From Flavobacterium hibisci (GTDB lineage Bacteria; Bacteroidota; Bacteroidia; Flavobacteriales; Flavobacteriaceae), in the NCBI RefSeq assembly GCF_020026925.1, contig NZ_JAIQDW010000013.1, positions 62,001-126,000 on the forward strand: DNA of 64,000 bases, read 5' to 3'. Positions within the stretch are counted from its first letter, which is position 1; each line of letters opens with the position of its first letter. A program made the position numbers and the translations under genes. The notes under the pieces are model-generated. The model worked only from the letters and a program-made list of their open reading frames with translations. It was not told the DNA's origin and did not search any database. Shown piece by piece: positions 34,925 through 45,100 of the stretch.

Positions 34925-36388
34925 TTATAGTTTACCTTCATATTTAGAACCAATATGTTTGATTTCAGTTCTTCTGTTTTGAGCTTTACCTGCTGGAGTT
35001 TTATTACTTGCAACTGGTTGAGACTCACCAAAACCTTTAGAAACTAAGTTATCAACACTAATTCCTCTTTCGATTAATGCATTCATAACTGCTGCTGCTC
35101 TGTCTTCAGAAAGTTTTTGATTCAATTTGTCTGAACCATCACTATCTGTATGACCTTCAATACTGAATTTCGCATTAGGATAGTTTTTAAGGATTTCTTT
35201 AATTGCATCTAATCTTGCAAGAGTTTCTTTATCTCCTGTTTTGAATGTAGCTTTACCTGAGTTAAAGTAAACAGCTCTAGCCTGAACTTTAAGTTCTTCT
35301 AATGCTTCAGTAGTTACTTCAGGACAACCTCTGTTACTAGCTGGACCAGCTACAGTAGGACAATCATCATCTTTATCTAAAACTCCATCTTTATCAGCAT
35401 CTAAGAAAGGACAACCACCGTTTTCTTTTGGACCAGCCTCATTAGGACATTTATCATCTTTATCAGCAACTCCGTCACCGTCAGCATCAGGACAACCTTT
35501 TAAAGCAGCTAAACCAGCAACATCCGGACAAGCATCATCTTTATCAGCAATTCCGTCTCCGTCTGTATCAGGGCATCCGTTTAACGCAGCCAGACCAAAT
35601 ACATCTGGACAAGCATCAGAAGCATCAACAATTCCGTCTCCGTCAGTATCAGGACAACCATTGAATTGTTTCAAACCAGCAACATCCGGACAAGCGTCAT
35701 CTTTATCGTAAACTCCGTCTCCGTCAGTATCTTTACCTCCGAATTTGAAAACCAAACCTGCAGTATGCTGGAAGTGAGATGGAGCATCCGGAGTACCAGA
35801 AGCATCTTCTCTATCACCACCTACAGCCCATTTATATCTTGAAGCAAGTTCAAGACCAATAGCATCTGTAAACCAAAAAGTTAAACCAACACCTGGATTA
35901 ACAGTTCCATAACTGCTATCACCAAAGAAAGTATAACCTCCACCAACAGATAACGAAGGATCAATTACTTTAGATTTAATTAATTCCTGGAAGCTATATT
36001 TAATAGTAGCATCAATTCCGTAGTACATTAAATCTCCTGGATTGTAAACAACATTTCCTCTTGAGTCATGATCTGCACTTGATGGATCAAATACAACATA
36101 TTTATCAATTTTGTTTACAGAACCTTGTAAACCAAGAGAAAAACCACTTCCAACGTATCTAGATACACCAATGTAAGATAAAGAAGGAAGAATATTCCAG
36201 TTGTCTTTAACAGCGAATGGCTGAGAAAAGTGTTGATCAAAGAAACCACTTCCTGAACCAGAACTTGTTCTGGTATCAACGGCATTAACCCCAAAAGAGA
36301 TAGCCCATGGATTGTTACTGTCCTGTGCATGAGCATTTAAGCCCATCGCCATTAATACAGCAACAAAAAGTTTGTTAAGATGTTTCAT
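34925..36388 (-). CDS. OmpA-family outer-membrane porin with TSP3 repeats
   Basis: A 487-aa protein: signal peptide (ending NAHAQ, residue 22), an N-terminal beta-barrel (about 25-210), five calcium-binding thrombospondin type 3 repeats built on DTDGDGxxDxxDxCPxxxG (about 218-354), and a C-terminal OmpA domain (about 365-480) with VYFNSGKATF, FSIEGHTDSDG and a DRAAAVMNAL helix. The TSP3 stalk gives a long, calcium-stiffened link between barrel and peptidoglycan. Promoter elements are well formed, so it is probably highly expressed, as major outer-membrane proteins of flavobacteria are. Confidence 0.95.
   Translation of the reverse strand: MKHLNKLFVAVLMAMGLNAHAQDSNNPWAISFGVNAVDTRTSSGSGSGFFDQHFSQPFAVKDNWNILPSLSYIGVSRYVGSGFSLGLQGSVNKIDKYVVFDPSSADHDSRGNVVYNPGDLMYYGIDATIKYSFQELIKSKVIDPSLSVGGGYTFFGDSSYGTVNPGVGLTFWFTDAIGLELASRYKWAVGGDREDASGTPDAPSHFQHTAGLVFKFGGKDTDGDGVYDKDDACPDVAGLKQFNGCPDTDGDGIVDASDACPDVFGLAALNGCPDTDGDGIADKDDACPDVAGLAALKGCPDADGDGVADKDDKCPNEAGPKENGGCPFLDADKDGVLDKDDDCPTVAGPASNRGCPEVTTEALEELKVQARAVYFNSGKATFKTGDKETLARLDAIKEILKNYPNAKFSIEGHTDSDGSDKLNQKLSEDRAAAVMNALIERGISVDNLVSKGFGESQPVASNKTPAGKAQNRRTEIKHIGSKYEGKL
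35325..35732 (-). repeat. Array of five TSP3-encoding repeats inside the OmpA gene
   Basis: About 408 bases encoding CPDxxGL...GCPDTDGDG units. Neighbouring copies are very similar at the DNA level, for example CCGTCTCCGTC phrases that recur, so copy-number change by slippage or recombination is possible. Confidence 0.85.
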
Positions 36389-36425
36389 ACTTATTTTTTT
36401 TAATTACAATTTAGTTAATTATAGA

Positions 36426-36456
36426 CAAAAGTAACACGTAATTTTTTAAATACAAA
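36426..36456 (-). promoter_or_regulatory. Flavobacterial promoter of the OmpA/TSP3 gene
   Basis: On the minus strand TTTG (ending 36453), 19 bases, TACTTTTG (36426-36433). Both elements match the consensus, and the leader is about 32 bases. Confidence 0.72.
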
Positions 36457-36500
36457 ATGTTATGTTAAAAAAAACCTACAAAAATTCCTCAAAATGGTAA

Positions 36501-37694
36501 TTATATAACTTTTAACATTTTGCCTACAAATACAAATGCTTCTATTGCTCTGTCTAAATGTTCTTTAGTATGAGCTGCAGATAACTGTACCCTAATTCGT
36601 GCTTTGCCCTTAGGAACTACAGGAAAAAAGAAGCCAATTACATATATTCCTTTTTTTAGAAGCTCATTAGCCATCGTTTGGGATAATTTTGCATCGTATA
36701 ACATCACAGGAACAATGGCTGAATCCCCATCTATAATATCAAAACCTGCTTTTTTCATTCCTTCTTTAAAGTAACTGGTATTCCAGGCCAATTTATCTCT
36801 TAAAGATGTATCTTTTTCCAGGAGTTCAAAAACTTTAATTGAAGCGCCCACTATTGCGGGAGCTAAAGAATTTGAAAACAAATAAGGACGTGAACGCTGG
36901 CGTAGCAATTCGATGATTTCTTTTTTGGCAGTAGTATATCCTCCCATTGCACCTCCAAGAGCTTTACCGAGGGTCCCCGTTATGATATCAACCCTTCCCA
37001 TTATCCCTTTTGCCTCAAGGGTTCCTTTTCCTGTTGCTCCAATGAATCCGGCTGCATGACATTCATCCACCATCACCATTGCATCATATTTATCTGCAAG
37101 GTCACAAATTTCATCCAGTGGCGCTACAAGTCCGTCCATAGAAAAAACACCATCTGTAACGATTAATTTAAAACGTGCACCAGCTTCATTAGCCTTAATC
37201 AATTGCTGTTCTAAATCTGCCATGTTACTATTTTCATAACGATAACGGGCAGCTTTACACAAACGTACCCCATCAATAATAGAGGCATGGTTCAGACTAT
37301 CTGAGATTATAGCATCATTTTCTCCTAATAAGGGCTCAAAAACTCCTCCATTAGCATCAAAAGCGGCTGCATAAAGAATAGTATCTTCTGTACCATAAAA
37401 ATCTGCAATCTTCTTCTCTAAAGTTTTATGAATATCCTGTGTTCCGCAGATAAAGCGAACAGATGACATCCCAAAACCGTGTGTATCCATTGCATTCTTT
37501 GCTGCCTGAATTACTTCAGGATGCGATGAAAGTCCTAAATAATTATTAGCACAAAAATTCAAAACCTTTTCCCCTGTAGAAATAGTAATTTCTGCATCCT
37601 GAGCAGAGGTTATAATACGTTCTTTTTTAAAAATCCCGTTTTCTTCAATTGCGTGGAGCTCACTTTGTAAATACTCTTTAATTTTTCCGTACAT
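36501..37694 (-). CDS. kbl: Glycine C-acetyltransferase (2-amino-3-ketobutyrate CoA ligase)
   Basis: A 397-aa fold-type I PLP enzyme that, with threonine dehydrogenase, degrades threonine to glycine and acetyl-CoA. The PLP lysine is K244 in [16 protein letters not shown], the aspartate that binds the pyridine nitrogen is in [12 protein letters not shown] (D210), and FCANNYLGL and the [10 protein letters not shown] segment are typical of Kbl. Close relatives KBL, BioF, HemA and serine palmitoyltransferase share the fold; the ICGTQDIHK and [14 protein letters not shown] motifs favour Kbl. No threonine dehydrogenase gene is adjacent. Confidence 0.93.
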   Translation of the reverse strand: MYGKIKEYLQSELHAIEENGIFKKERIITSAQDAEITISTGEKVLNFCANNYLGLSSHPEVIQAAKNAMDTHGFGMSSVRFICGTQDIHKTLEKKIADFYGTEDTILYAAAFDANGGVFEPLLGENDAIISDSLNHASIIDGVRLCKAARYRYENSNMADLEQQLIKANEAGARFKLIVTDGVFSMDGLVAPLDEICDLADKYDAMVMVDECHAAGFIGATGKGTLEAKGIMGRVDIITGTLGKALGGAMGGYTTAKKEIIELLRQRSRPYLFSNSLAPAIVGASIKVFELLEKDTSLRDKLAWNTSYFKEGMKKAGFDIIDGDSAIVPVMLYDAKLSQTMANELLKKGIYVIGFFFPVVPKGKARIRVQLSAAHTKEHLDRAIEAFVFVGKMLKVI

Positions 37695-37775
37695 CTCAAT
37701 ATTTATAATATGTTAAAAATTAATACATTAGCCAAATTAAAGCTACGTAAATCATTTAACATCTGATTAATTTTA

Positions 37776-40700
37776 TCACAAATTTACCACATCAATTTCA
37801 GCACCTATATACACCAAAGTTCTTTTTAACACTTTGTATCCTAAATCTTCAATTGCATTTTGATATTCCTGAATTTGATGCACGTATTTAGGATTTTTAG
37901 CTCCGGTTTTATAATCCAGCAAATAAGCTTCCATATCCTTTGTCAACACAATTCTGTCCGGTTTTAAGATTTTCCCCTCCTTTTGGACTATTGTATACTC
38001 ATTTAACACAGTATTTTGTTCGTTAAAACAAATACTTATCTCTGGATGGTTTACGATTTCAAATAGTGTTTTAGCAACAATTTCTTTTTGATCTTGTGTT
38101 ATCAATCCATTTTCAATTGCCTTTGTAAGCGCTAATTCAATATCTGACTTATTTTTCACGAAAGCTAAAATCTCATGCACAATATTACCATATGAAATTG
38201 CCTCTTGCTGGTGTGTACCCCACATTAAGGCTTCACGCTGAGCAATTTTAATATTTTTCAGATTTAAAACTTCCGAAACAACCGGAATTGTTTTCAACAC
38301 AGTCAGTGTTTTATCAGATACAGAAAATTTCTTTGAATTTCCAAATTCATATTCCATTTTATCAGGATCATAAATTCCTTTATGGATTAAAAATTTAATA
38401 AAAAATGAAGCCATATTACTTGGAAATTCTCCATCTTTTCTTTCTTTTAGCGATTGAGAAATAACATACAACTGCTCTTCTGCCCTTGTTAATGCTACAT
38501 ACAAAACATTAATATTATCTAATAGCTCCTCTTGCTTTTTTAGATTAAAAACAGCAGAAGCATTTTCTCCAAAACTTTCTACAGCACTACTATTATCAAT
38601 GAGAGCTTTCGGAACTCCCAAATCTGCTTCTTCAGTATCCAGCCAGAGTTTATCTTTGGGTTTTCTGTTATAATCTTCTTCTGCAAAAGGCATAATTACC
38701 ACCGGAAATTCTAAACCTTTCGATTTATGAATTGTCATAATACGAACTGCATTATTTCCTTCGGGAGACGGAATACTAAATTTTTCTCCATTCTTATCCC
38801 AATAAGCTAGAAAATCAGCTATTCCTGCCTGATTTCGAATATCACGCTCCAGGACAATATCAAGAAAATATTGCACATAAGCATTTCCTTCTGAAGGGAG
38901 AATAAATTTTGATATGATAATCTCTACGGCCTCATAAAGTGATTTTTTTCGAATATTTTCAAAAGAAAGCGAAACATCAAAGGATAAAAGCCATTTTTCA
39001 AAATCATCTTCAGCTTTCTGATTCATTCCTTCTGCAATAAAATCATGAATTGGCATTTCGATCTCCTTTGCATTTCCCAGAAAATGCAGAAAATTTGCTT
39101 TTGCCTCCAAATCAATGCTATTATTGAGATACTTCAGCAAATGGATGATCAGCCTCACTTCAGTAGCATTTTGAATCATCAATGTTTCTGATGACAAAAG
39201 CGGAACATTTTGTTCTGTCAAATAATTTGCAATAGCGATTCCCTGATCTCTTTTACGGGTTAAAATCACTATATCTTTGTATTCAAAACCTTCATGAAGA
39301 ACTTTCTGAATTGTATTTAAAGTTGTCAGAACATACAAATCTGACTTTTCAATCTCTTCTTCTTCATCTGCAAAATCATTTTTTTCAATTATAGGCAGAA
39401 AAGAAATATTTACATAACCTCCTTTTTTAGAGTTTGCATTCTGAAAACTATGATTTTCGTATAAATTTTTATAATCCTCATTTGAAAATTCAGCAGAAAT
39501 TAATTTAAAAAAAGCATTATTAAAATCAATTACTTCGCTGTAACTTCTATAATTGGTATCTAAATGTTTTATAGATTTATCGGGGTTATTAAACGGATTT
39601 AAATCTTTACTTAGCTCAATAAATTGCTCTGCTTTTCCTCCTCTCCAGCGATAAATTGATTGCTTTGGATCCCCAACAATCATCAAGGTTCCTTTATTAC
39701 CTAAATCATCCTGTCCGGAAAGTGCATTATCGATCAGCGGAATTAAATTTTGCCATTGCATCTCTGAAGTGTCCTGAAACTCATCTATAAAAAAATGACG
39801 GTATCGTTCGCCTAAACGTTCGTAAATAAATGGCGCAGGCTGATTCTGGATTTCACGATGAATAATCGCATTGAATTCTGAAATTGACAATACATTTTGT
39901 TCCGATTGAATTTTAGCCAGCTCATTACTAACTGTATTCAACAAAGAAAGTGGCGTAATATTTTTTAGAAAGGCCTTGTAAAAATCCCTTTTTTCAAAGT
40001 TTTTATAGACTTTGTCTAATATCTGAAGCAGCTGCGGAATACTATTTTCAATCAAAGCCCTGTCACTAGCCGTTTTGTTAATTGCAATATCTTCAAATTG
40101 ATGAAAGGTTTTATTTTTGGGATTGAATTTTCCGTCACGAATACTTTCTAAATGATTTGGAAAAGTCCCACGGGAAAAAGATTTTAAGTCGATTCCATTT
40201 TTATCGATTAAAGAAAGCGCCTCAACAGCTAATTGTTCATTTTCTGATTCTAATTCCTGACACAAAGCCAGCATTTTCTTTTTAATGACAACAAATTCTT
40301 CGATCGTTTTATCGTTAAAATGAATAATTTCATTTCGATTATTTTCATTCAAAACCAAACGACCTGTTTCAAGGATTTCACGCGAAACATCCCAGCTTTT
40401 ATCATCATCGGTCTTTTCCATTGTAAAATCAATCAGCAATTTAGTCAGTGTTTCGTCCTGACCTGCCTGTGCAATAATGGCGTCAACAGCTTCAATCAAC
40501 AAATTTTCGGTATCCAGAGTCACCTCAAAAGTCATGGGCAAATTTAAATCGTGAGCAAAAGCCCGGATTACTTTATGCGTAAATTTATCTATGGTAGAAA
40601 TATCAAAAGCAGCATAATTATGAATAAGATGCTTGATAATATTTTGAGATTTTGTTTTGATTTTAATTACAGAAAGTCCTGTTTCCCGGGACAAATCTTC

Positions 40701-40934
40701 CATCAGATCTATGGCTTTTTCTGAAGGTTCGTCTTTGGCAAATTCAGATAAACTTCCAACAATACGGCCTTTCATTTCATGGACTGCCTTATTCGTAAAT
40801 GTTATTGCAAGGATATTTCGATAAGCATCATTTTTAGGCGAAGAAAGAATGATTTTAAGATATTCCTTAACCAGAGTATAGGTTTTTCCGGAACCTGCAG
40901 AAGCATCATAAATTGAGAAAGACGGGCTTTGCAT
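37776..40934 (-). CDS. AddA-like UvrD helicase / PD-(D/E)XK nuclease
   Basis: About 1,052 aa from the ATG at 40932-40934; the longer frame is unlikely since the Walker A would otherwise lie unusually far in. Superfamily 1 motifs: ASAGSGKT (Walker A, 11-18), FIDEFQDTSEMQW (motif II), VGDPKQSIYRWRGG (motif III), and VLYVALTRAEEQL (motif VI). A C-terminal nuclease motif LLDYKTGAK completes the AddA layout. It pairs with AddB-like to resect DNA ends. Two unrelated genes separate the pair here, so they are not strictly one operon. Confidence 0.94.
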   Translation of the reverse strand: MQSPSFSIYDASAGSGKTYTLVKEYLKIILSSPKNDAYRNILAITFTNKAVHEMKGRIVGSLSEFAKDEPSEKAIDLMEDLSRETGLSVIKIKTKSQNIIKHLIHNYAAFDISTIDKFTHKVIRAFAHDLNLPMTFEVTLDTENLLIEAVDAIIAQAGQDETLTKLLIDFTMEKTDDDKSWDVSREILETGRLVLNENNRNEIIHFNDKTIEEFVVIKKKMLALCQELESENEQLAVEALSLIDKNGIDLKSFSRGTFPNHLESIRDGKFNPKNKTFHQFEDIAINKTASDRALIENSIPQLLQILDKVYKNFEKRDFYKAFLKNITPLSLLNTVSNELAKIQSEQNVLSISEFNAIIHREIQNQPAPFIYERLGERYRHFFIDEFQDTSEMQWQNLIPLIDNALSGQDDLGNKGTLMIVGDPKQSIYRWRGGKAEQFIELSKDLNPFNNPDKSIKHLDTNYRSYSEVIDFNNAFFKLISAEFSNEDYKNLYENHSFQNANSKKGGYVNISFLPIIEKNDFADEEEEIEKSDLYVLTTLNTIQKVLHEGFEYKDIVILTRKRDQGIAIANYLTEQNVPLLSSETLMIQNATEVRLIIHLLKYLNNSIDLEAKANFLHFLGNAKEIEMPIHDFIAEGMNQKAEDDFEKWLLSFDVSLSFENIRKKSLYEAVEIIISKFILPSEGNAYVQYFLDIVLERDIRNQAGIADFLAYWDKNGEKFSIPSPEGNNAVRIMTIHKSKGLEFPVVIMPFAEEDYNRKPKDKLWLDTEEADLGVPKALIDNSSAVESFGENASAVFNLKKQEELLDNINVLYVALTRAEEQLYVISQSLKERKDGEFPSNMASFFIKFLIHKGIYDPDKMEYEFGNSKKFSVSDKTLTVLKTIPVVSEVLNLKNIKIAQREALMWGTHQQEAISYGNIVHEILAFVKNKSDIELALTKAIENGLITQDQKEIVAKTLFEIVNHPEISICFNEQNTVLNEYTIVQKEGKILKPDRIVLTKDMEAYLLDYKTGAKNPKYVHQIQEYQNAIEDLGYKVLKRTLVYIGAEIDVVNL

Positions 40935-40990
40935 AAGCTTGGTTTTAGTCTTGTAAAAATAGCACATTAAATATTAAAACCAATAAATGC

Positions 40991-41045
40991 AAAATCCAAA
41001 TTCTAATAGATGATGGCAATCACATACTATTAGAATTTGGATTTT
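40991..41045. terminator. Long perfect hairpin between lspA and addA
   Basis: A 19-bp perfect inverted repeat (40991-41009 with 41027-41045) with a 17-base loop. A long T tract follows on the plus strand. On the minus strand, where both neighbouring genes lie, the tail is weaker. It probably ends transcription of lspA but the polarity is odd. Confidence 0.6.
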
Positions 41046-41072
41046 ATTTTTTTTTGACTTTTTAAAACAAGA

Positions 41073-41669
41073 TCAATGTTTTGGAAATGCTCTTTTATTA
41101 AAAACAAGCAAAATACCTACACCTGTAGAAATGGCCACGTCAGCAACGTTAAAAATAGCATTAAAAAATTCAAATCGCTTTCCTCCAAAAAAAGGAATCC
41201 ATGCAGGCAAATCTCCTTTCCAGATAGGAAAATAAAACATATCTACAACCAAACCATGAAACCATGTACCATACGGCTCAGGAGAAAAAGGAGTTGCTAA
41301 ATTATTATAACTGCTGTCAAAAATGACACCATAAAAAACAGAATCCAGAATATTCCCGGCAGCTCCCGCAAAAATAAGTGCAATGGCCACAACTAAATAA
41401 GAAGACGCATGTTTTTTTACAGAATCATATAACCAGTATCCAATGCCGAAAACAGCAAAAATCCTAAATACAGTCAAAATTAATTTACCATATTCTCCGG
41501 GGATTTTAGTTCCCCATGCCATCCCTTCATTTTCTATGAAATGTATTTTAAACCAATTGAAAATCATAACCTCCTCACCTAAAATAAAATTTGTTTTTAC
41601 ATAGATTTTAGAAACCTGATCAATTAATAATATTATGAATATAAGGAGATATGCTTTTCTTAATGACAT
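41073..41669 (-). CDS. lspA: Lipoprotein signal peptidase (signal peptidase II)
   Basis: A 198-aa membrane protease with four hydrophobic segments (about 5-17, 62-80, 90-108 and 175-192). It cleaves prolipoproteins after lipidation of the cysteine. The catalytic aspartates are D109 in AGNILDS and D177 in FNVADVAIS, and NEGMAWG is the conserved N-terminal motif. It contains a longer loop (about 115-165) than E. coli LspA, as in other Bacteroidota. The window encodes at least five predicted lipoproteins that would be its substrates. Confidence 0.97.
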   Translation of the reverse strand: MSLRKAYLLIFIILLIDQVSKIYVKTNFILGEEVMIFNWFKIHFIENEGMAWGTKIPGEYGKLILTVFRIFAVFGIGYWLYDSVKKHASSYLVVAIALIFAGAAGNILDSVFYGVIFDSSYNNLATPFSPEPYGTWFHGLVVDMFYFPIWKGDLPAWIPFFGGKRFEFFNAIFNVADVAISTGVGILLVFNKRAFPKH

Positions 41670-41708
41670 GTTGTGAATTTTAATGTTGGCAAAAATAACA
41701 ATTAAATC

Positions 41709-41735
41709 AAAAAAAACGCCCCTGATGGAGCGTTA
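41709..41735 (-). terminator. Terminator between the DksA-family gene and lspA
   Basis: A stem AACGCTCC with one G-T pair to GGGGCGTT on the minus strand, 4-base loop, then a T run. Confidence 0.75.
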
Positions 41736-41759
41736 ATTCTTTTGTAATTTGAAGGTGAT

Positions 41760-42140
41760 TTATCTTTGCATGTTTTTAGCTTCGATACTCATTGTTGCAT
41801 GAGGCACGATTTTAAGCCTTTCCTTGCCAATTAGTTTACCTGTTACTTTGCAAATACCGTATGTTTTATTTTCAACACGGAATAAGGCATTTTTTAAGTC
41901 ACGAATGAATTTCTCTTGTCTGATAGCCAACTGAGAGTTTGCTTCTTTAGACATTGTTTCACTTCCTTCTTCAAAAGCTTTGAAAGTTGGAGAAGTATCG
42001 TCTGTTCCGTTATTCAAATCGTTCATATAGGCACTTTTGATCAAATCAAGATCTTCTTGTGCTTTTTTAATTTTTGCCTGAATTATTTCTTTGAACTCTG
42101 CTAAATCAGCGTCTGAGTATCTTGTAATTTCATCTATCAT
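41760..42140 (-). CDS. TraR/DksA-family protein without a complete zinc site
   Basis: A 126-aa protein with a long N-terminal coiled-coil (about 10-90, heptads of A/L/I and charged residues) and a C-terminal DksA-like segment YGICKVTGKLIGKERLKIVPHATM. Of the four cysteines that bind zinc in classical DksA only one remains; the others are replaced by T, H and other residues, so the fold is probably zinc-free. DksA binds the RNA polymerase secondary channel. The gene starts 11 bases after the ileS stop, and is followed by lspA, an arrangement that recurs in Bacteroidota. Function in this lineage is inferred. Confidence 0.9.
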   Translation of the reverse strand: MIDEITRYSDADLAEFKEIIQAKIKKAQEDLDLIKSAYMNDLNNGTDDTSPTFKAFEEGSETMSKEANSQLAIRQEKFIRDLKNALFRVENKTYGICKVTGKLIGKERLKIVPHATMSIEAKNMQR

Positions 42141-42151
42141 GGTATTTATAC

Positions 42152-45100
42152 TTATTTTGAAATTAATATCATTGTTTTAATATCATCAAACTCAATTTCT
42201 GTGCCGTTTTCTAAAGCGTCAGCAAAAACCAGTTCGTGTGTTAATGTTTCCGATTTTATATAATCTTCATTTTTTGAAACAGCTTCTTCTAAAATGCTGT
42301 CTCTTTTTATTTGTACTTTGATCTTATCAGTAACTTCAAATCCTGAATCTTTACGGATATTCTGAATTCTGTTTACCAATTCTCTCGCAATACCTTCATT
42401 TTTCAATTCTTCAGATATGGTGATGTCAAGCGCAACTGTAATTCCGTTTGAATTTGCAACCAGCCATCCTTCGATATCCTGCGATGTTATTTCGACGTCT
42501 TCTAATGATAAAGTTACATTATTTCCTGCAATAACAATATCTAGCGTTCCCTGCTTGTCCAACTGATTGATCTGCTCTGCAGAAAAACCTTGTATCTCCT
42601 TAGAAATCAACCCCATATCTTTACCAAAACGTGGACCTAATGCTTTAAAATTAGGTTTAATTTGTTTTACCAAAATACCTGATGCATCATCTAAAAGTTC
42701 CACTTCTTTCACGTTTACCTCAGCTTTTACCAAGTCGGAAATAGCTTCGATTTCAGCACGCTGATTCTCGTCAAGTACTGGAATCATTACCTTTTGCAAA
42801 GGCTGACGCACTTTGATCATCTCCTTTTTACGTAGTGATAAAACCAAAGATGAGATAGTTTGCGCCTTCTGCATTTTGCTTTCCAACGTTTTATTAACAA
42901 AGTTTTCGACAAATTTTGGGAATTCAGCCAAGTGAACACTAGCAAAATCCTCGGTTCCCGTCGAAGCTGTTAAATCACGGTATAATTTATCCATAAAAAA
43001 TGGAGCAACCGGAGCGCTCAATTTACTGATTGTAAGCAAACAAGTATAAAGCGTTTGGTAAGCTGCGATTTTATCTTTAGCATATTCGCCTTTCCAGAAA
43101 CGACGACGGCATAAACGAACGTACCAGTTACTTAAGTTTTCCTGAACGAAGTCAGAAATCGCTCTTGTTGCTTTTGTAGGCTCGTAATCTTCGTAGCATT
43201 CGTCAACAAATTTTATTAACGTATGCAGTTCAGAAATAATCCATTGATCGATTTCCGGTCTTTCGTTTAACGGAATTTCAGCTTCTTCATATTTAAATCC
43301 GTCGATGTTGGCATATAACGAAAAGAAAGAATACGTGTTGTATAAGGTTCCAAAGAATTTACGGCGAACCTCAGCAATTCCTTCGATATCAAATTTCAAG
43401 TTATCCCAAGGATTAGCGTTTGAAATCATATACCAACGTGTCGCATCTGGACCGTATTCTGCAATGGTTTCAAAAGGATCTGTTGCGTTACCCAGACGTT
43501 TAGACATTTTTTGTCCGTTTTTATCCAACACTAAACCGTTTGAAACTACATTTTTGTAGGCCACTTTATCAAATACCAAAGTTCCGATCGCGTGTAATGT
43601 ATAAAACCATCCACGAGTCTGGTCTACTCCTTCAGCAATAAAATTAGCCGGAAAATCTTTGTTTTCGTCAATTTTGTCTTTGTTTTCAAATGGATAATGC
43701 CATTGTGCATACGGCATAGCTCCAGAATCAAACCAAACGTCGATTAGATCACTTTCGCGCTTCATTGGTTTTCCAGAAGCAGAAACTAAAGTAATTTTAT
43801 CAACAACATTCTTATGCAAATCAATTAAATCATAATTTGATTCGGACATGTTTCCGATTTCGAAACCTTTAAACGGATTTTCTTTTTGAAAACCAGCTTC
43901 AATAGATTTCTCGATCGCATTGTACAATTCTTCAATAGAACCAATAAGAACTTCTTCTTTTTTGTCTTCAGTTCTCCAAATTGGCAACGGAATTCCCCAA
44001 TATCTAGAACGAGATAAGTTCCAGTCGTTGGCATTTTTAAGCCAATTTCCAAAACGTCCTTCACCAGTAGATTTAGGTTTCCAATTGATAGTTTCGTTCA
44101 GGTCGAACATTCTATCTTTTACATCGGTTACTTTAATGAACCAAGAATCTAGAGGATAGTATAATAACGGCTCGTCTGTTCTCCAACTGTGCGGATAACT
44201 GTGCACGTATTTTTCAACTTTAAATGCTTTATTTTCTTCTTTTAAACGAATTGCAATTTCAACATCTACAGATTTCTCCGGAGCTTTTCCTGCATCGTAA
44301 TATTCATTCTTAACGTATTTACCCGCTAAATCACCTAAATGTGAGGTGAATTTCCCTTGTAAATCTACTAATGGAACCGGAGTTCCGTTTTCGTCTAAAA
44401 CCAACATCGGCGGAACTTCCGGTTTTGCTTCTTTTGCAACTTTAGCATCATCTGCACCAAAAGTTGGTGCTGTATGCACAATTCCCGTTCCATCTTCTGT
44501 TGTAACGAAATCACCAGCGATTACTCTAAATGCATTTTCAGCATTTTCATAAGGTAAAACGTAAGGCAATAATTGCTCGTAACGGATTTCTACTAAATCT
44601 TTTCCTTTTGCTTCGGTTAAGATTTTGTATGGAATTTTTTTGTCGCCGTTTTTCACATTGTCAAAATCAGCGTCGTCTTCACTTAAGAAAAATCCTTTTC
44701 CGAATTGCTTTCCAACTAAGTTTTTAGCCAAAATAACATTTACTGGTTCAAAAGTATATTGATTGAAAGTTTTAACTAAAACATAATCGATTTTTGGACC
44801 AACGGTCAAAGCGGTGTTTGAAGGCAATGTCCATGGCGTTGTCGTCCAGGCCAAAATATGAATATCACCAAAACCTTGTAAAAAGCTTGGTAAAGTTTCC
44901 GGCAAAGTCTTGAATTGCGCTACAATCGTAGTATCGGTAACATCACGGTAAGCACCCGGCTGATTTACTTCGTGAGAAGATAATCCCGTTCCTGCTTTTG
45001 GAGAATAAGGCTGAATTGTGTATCCTTTGTACAACAAACCTTTATCGTAGATTTGTTTCAAAAGCCACCAAACAGACTCCATATATTTTGGTTTATAAGT

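Noticed and set aside
35325..35732. Regular repeats that might be taken for a CRISPR array
   Set aside because: The repeats are in frame and encode TSP3 calcium-binding units; there are no spacers.
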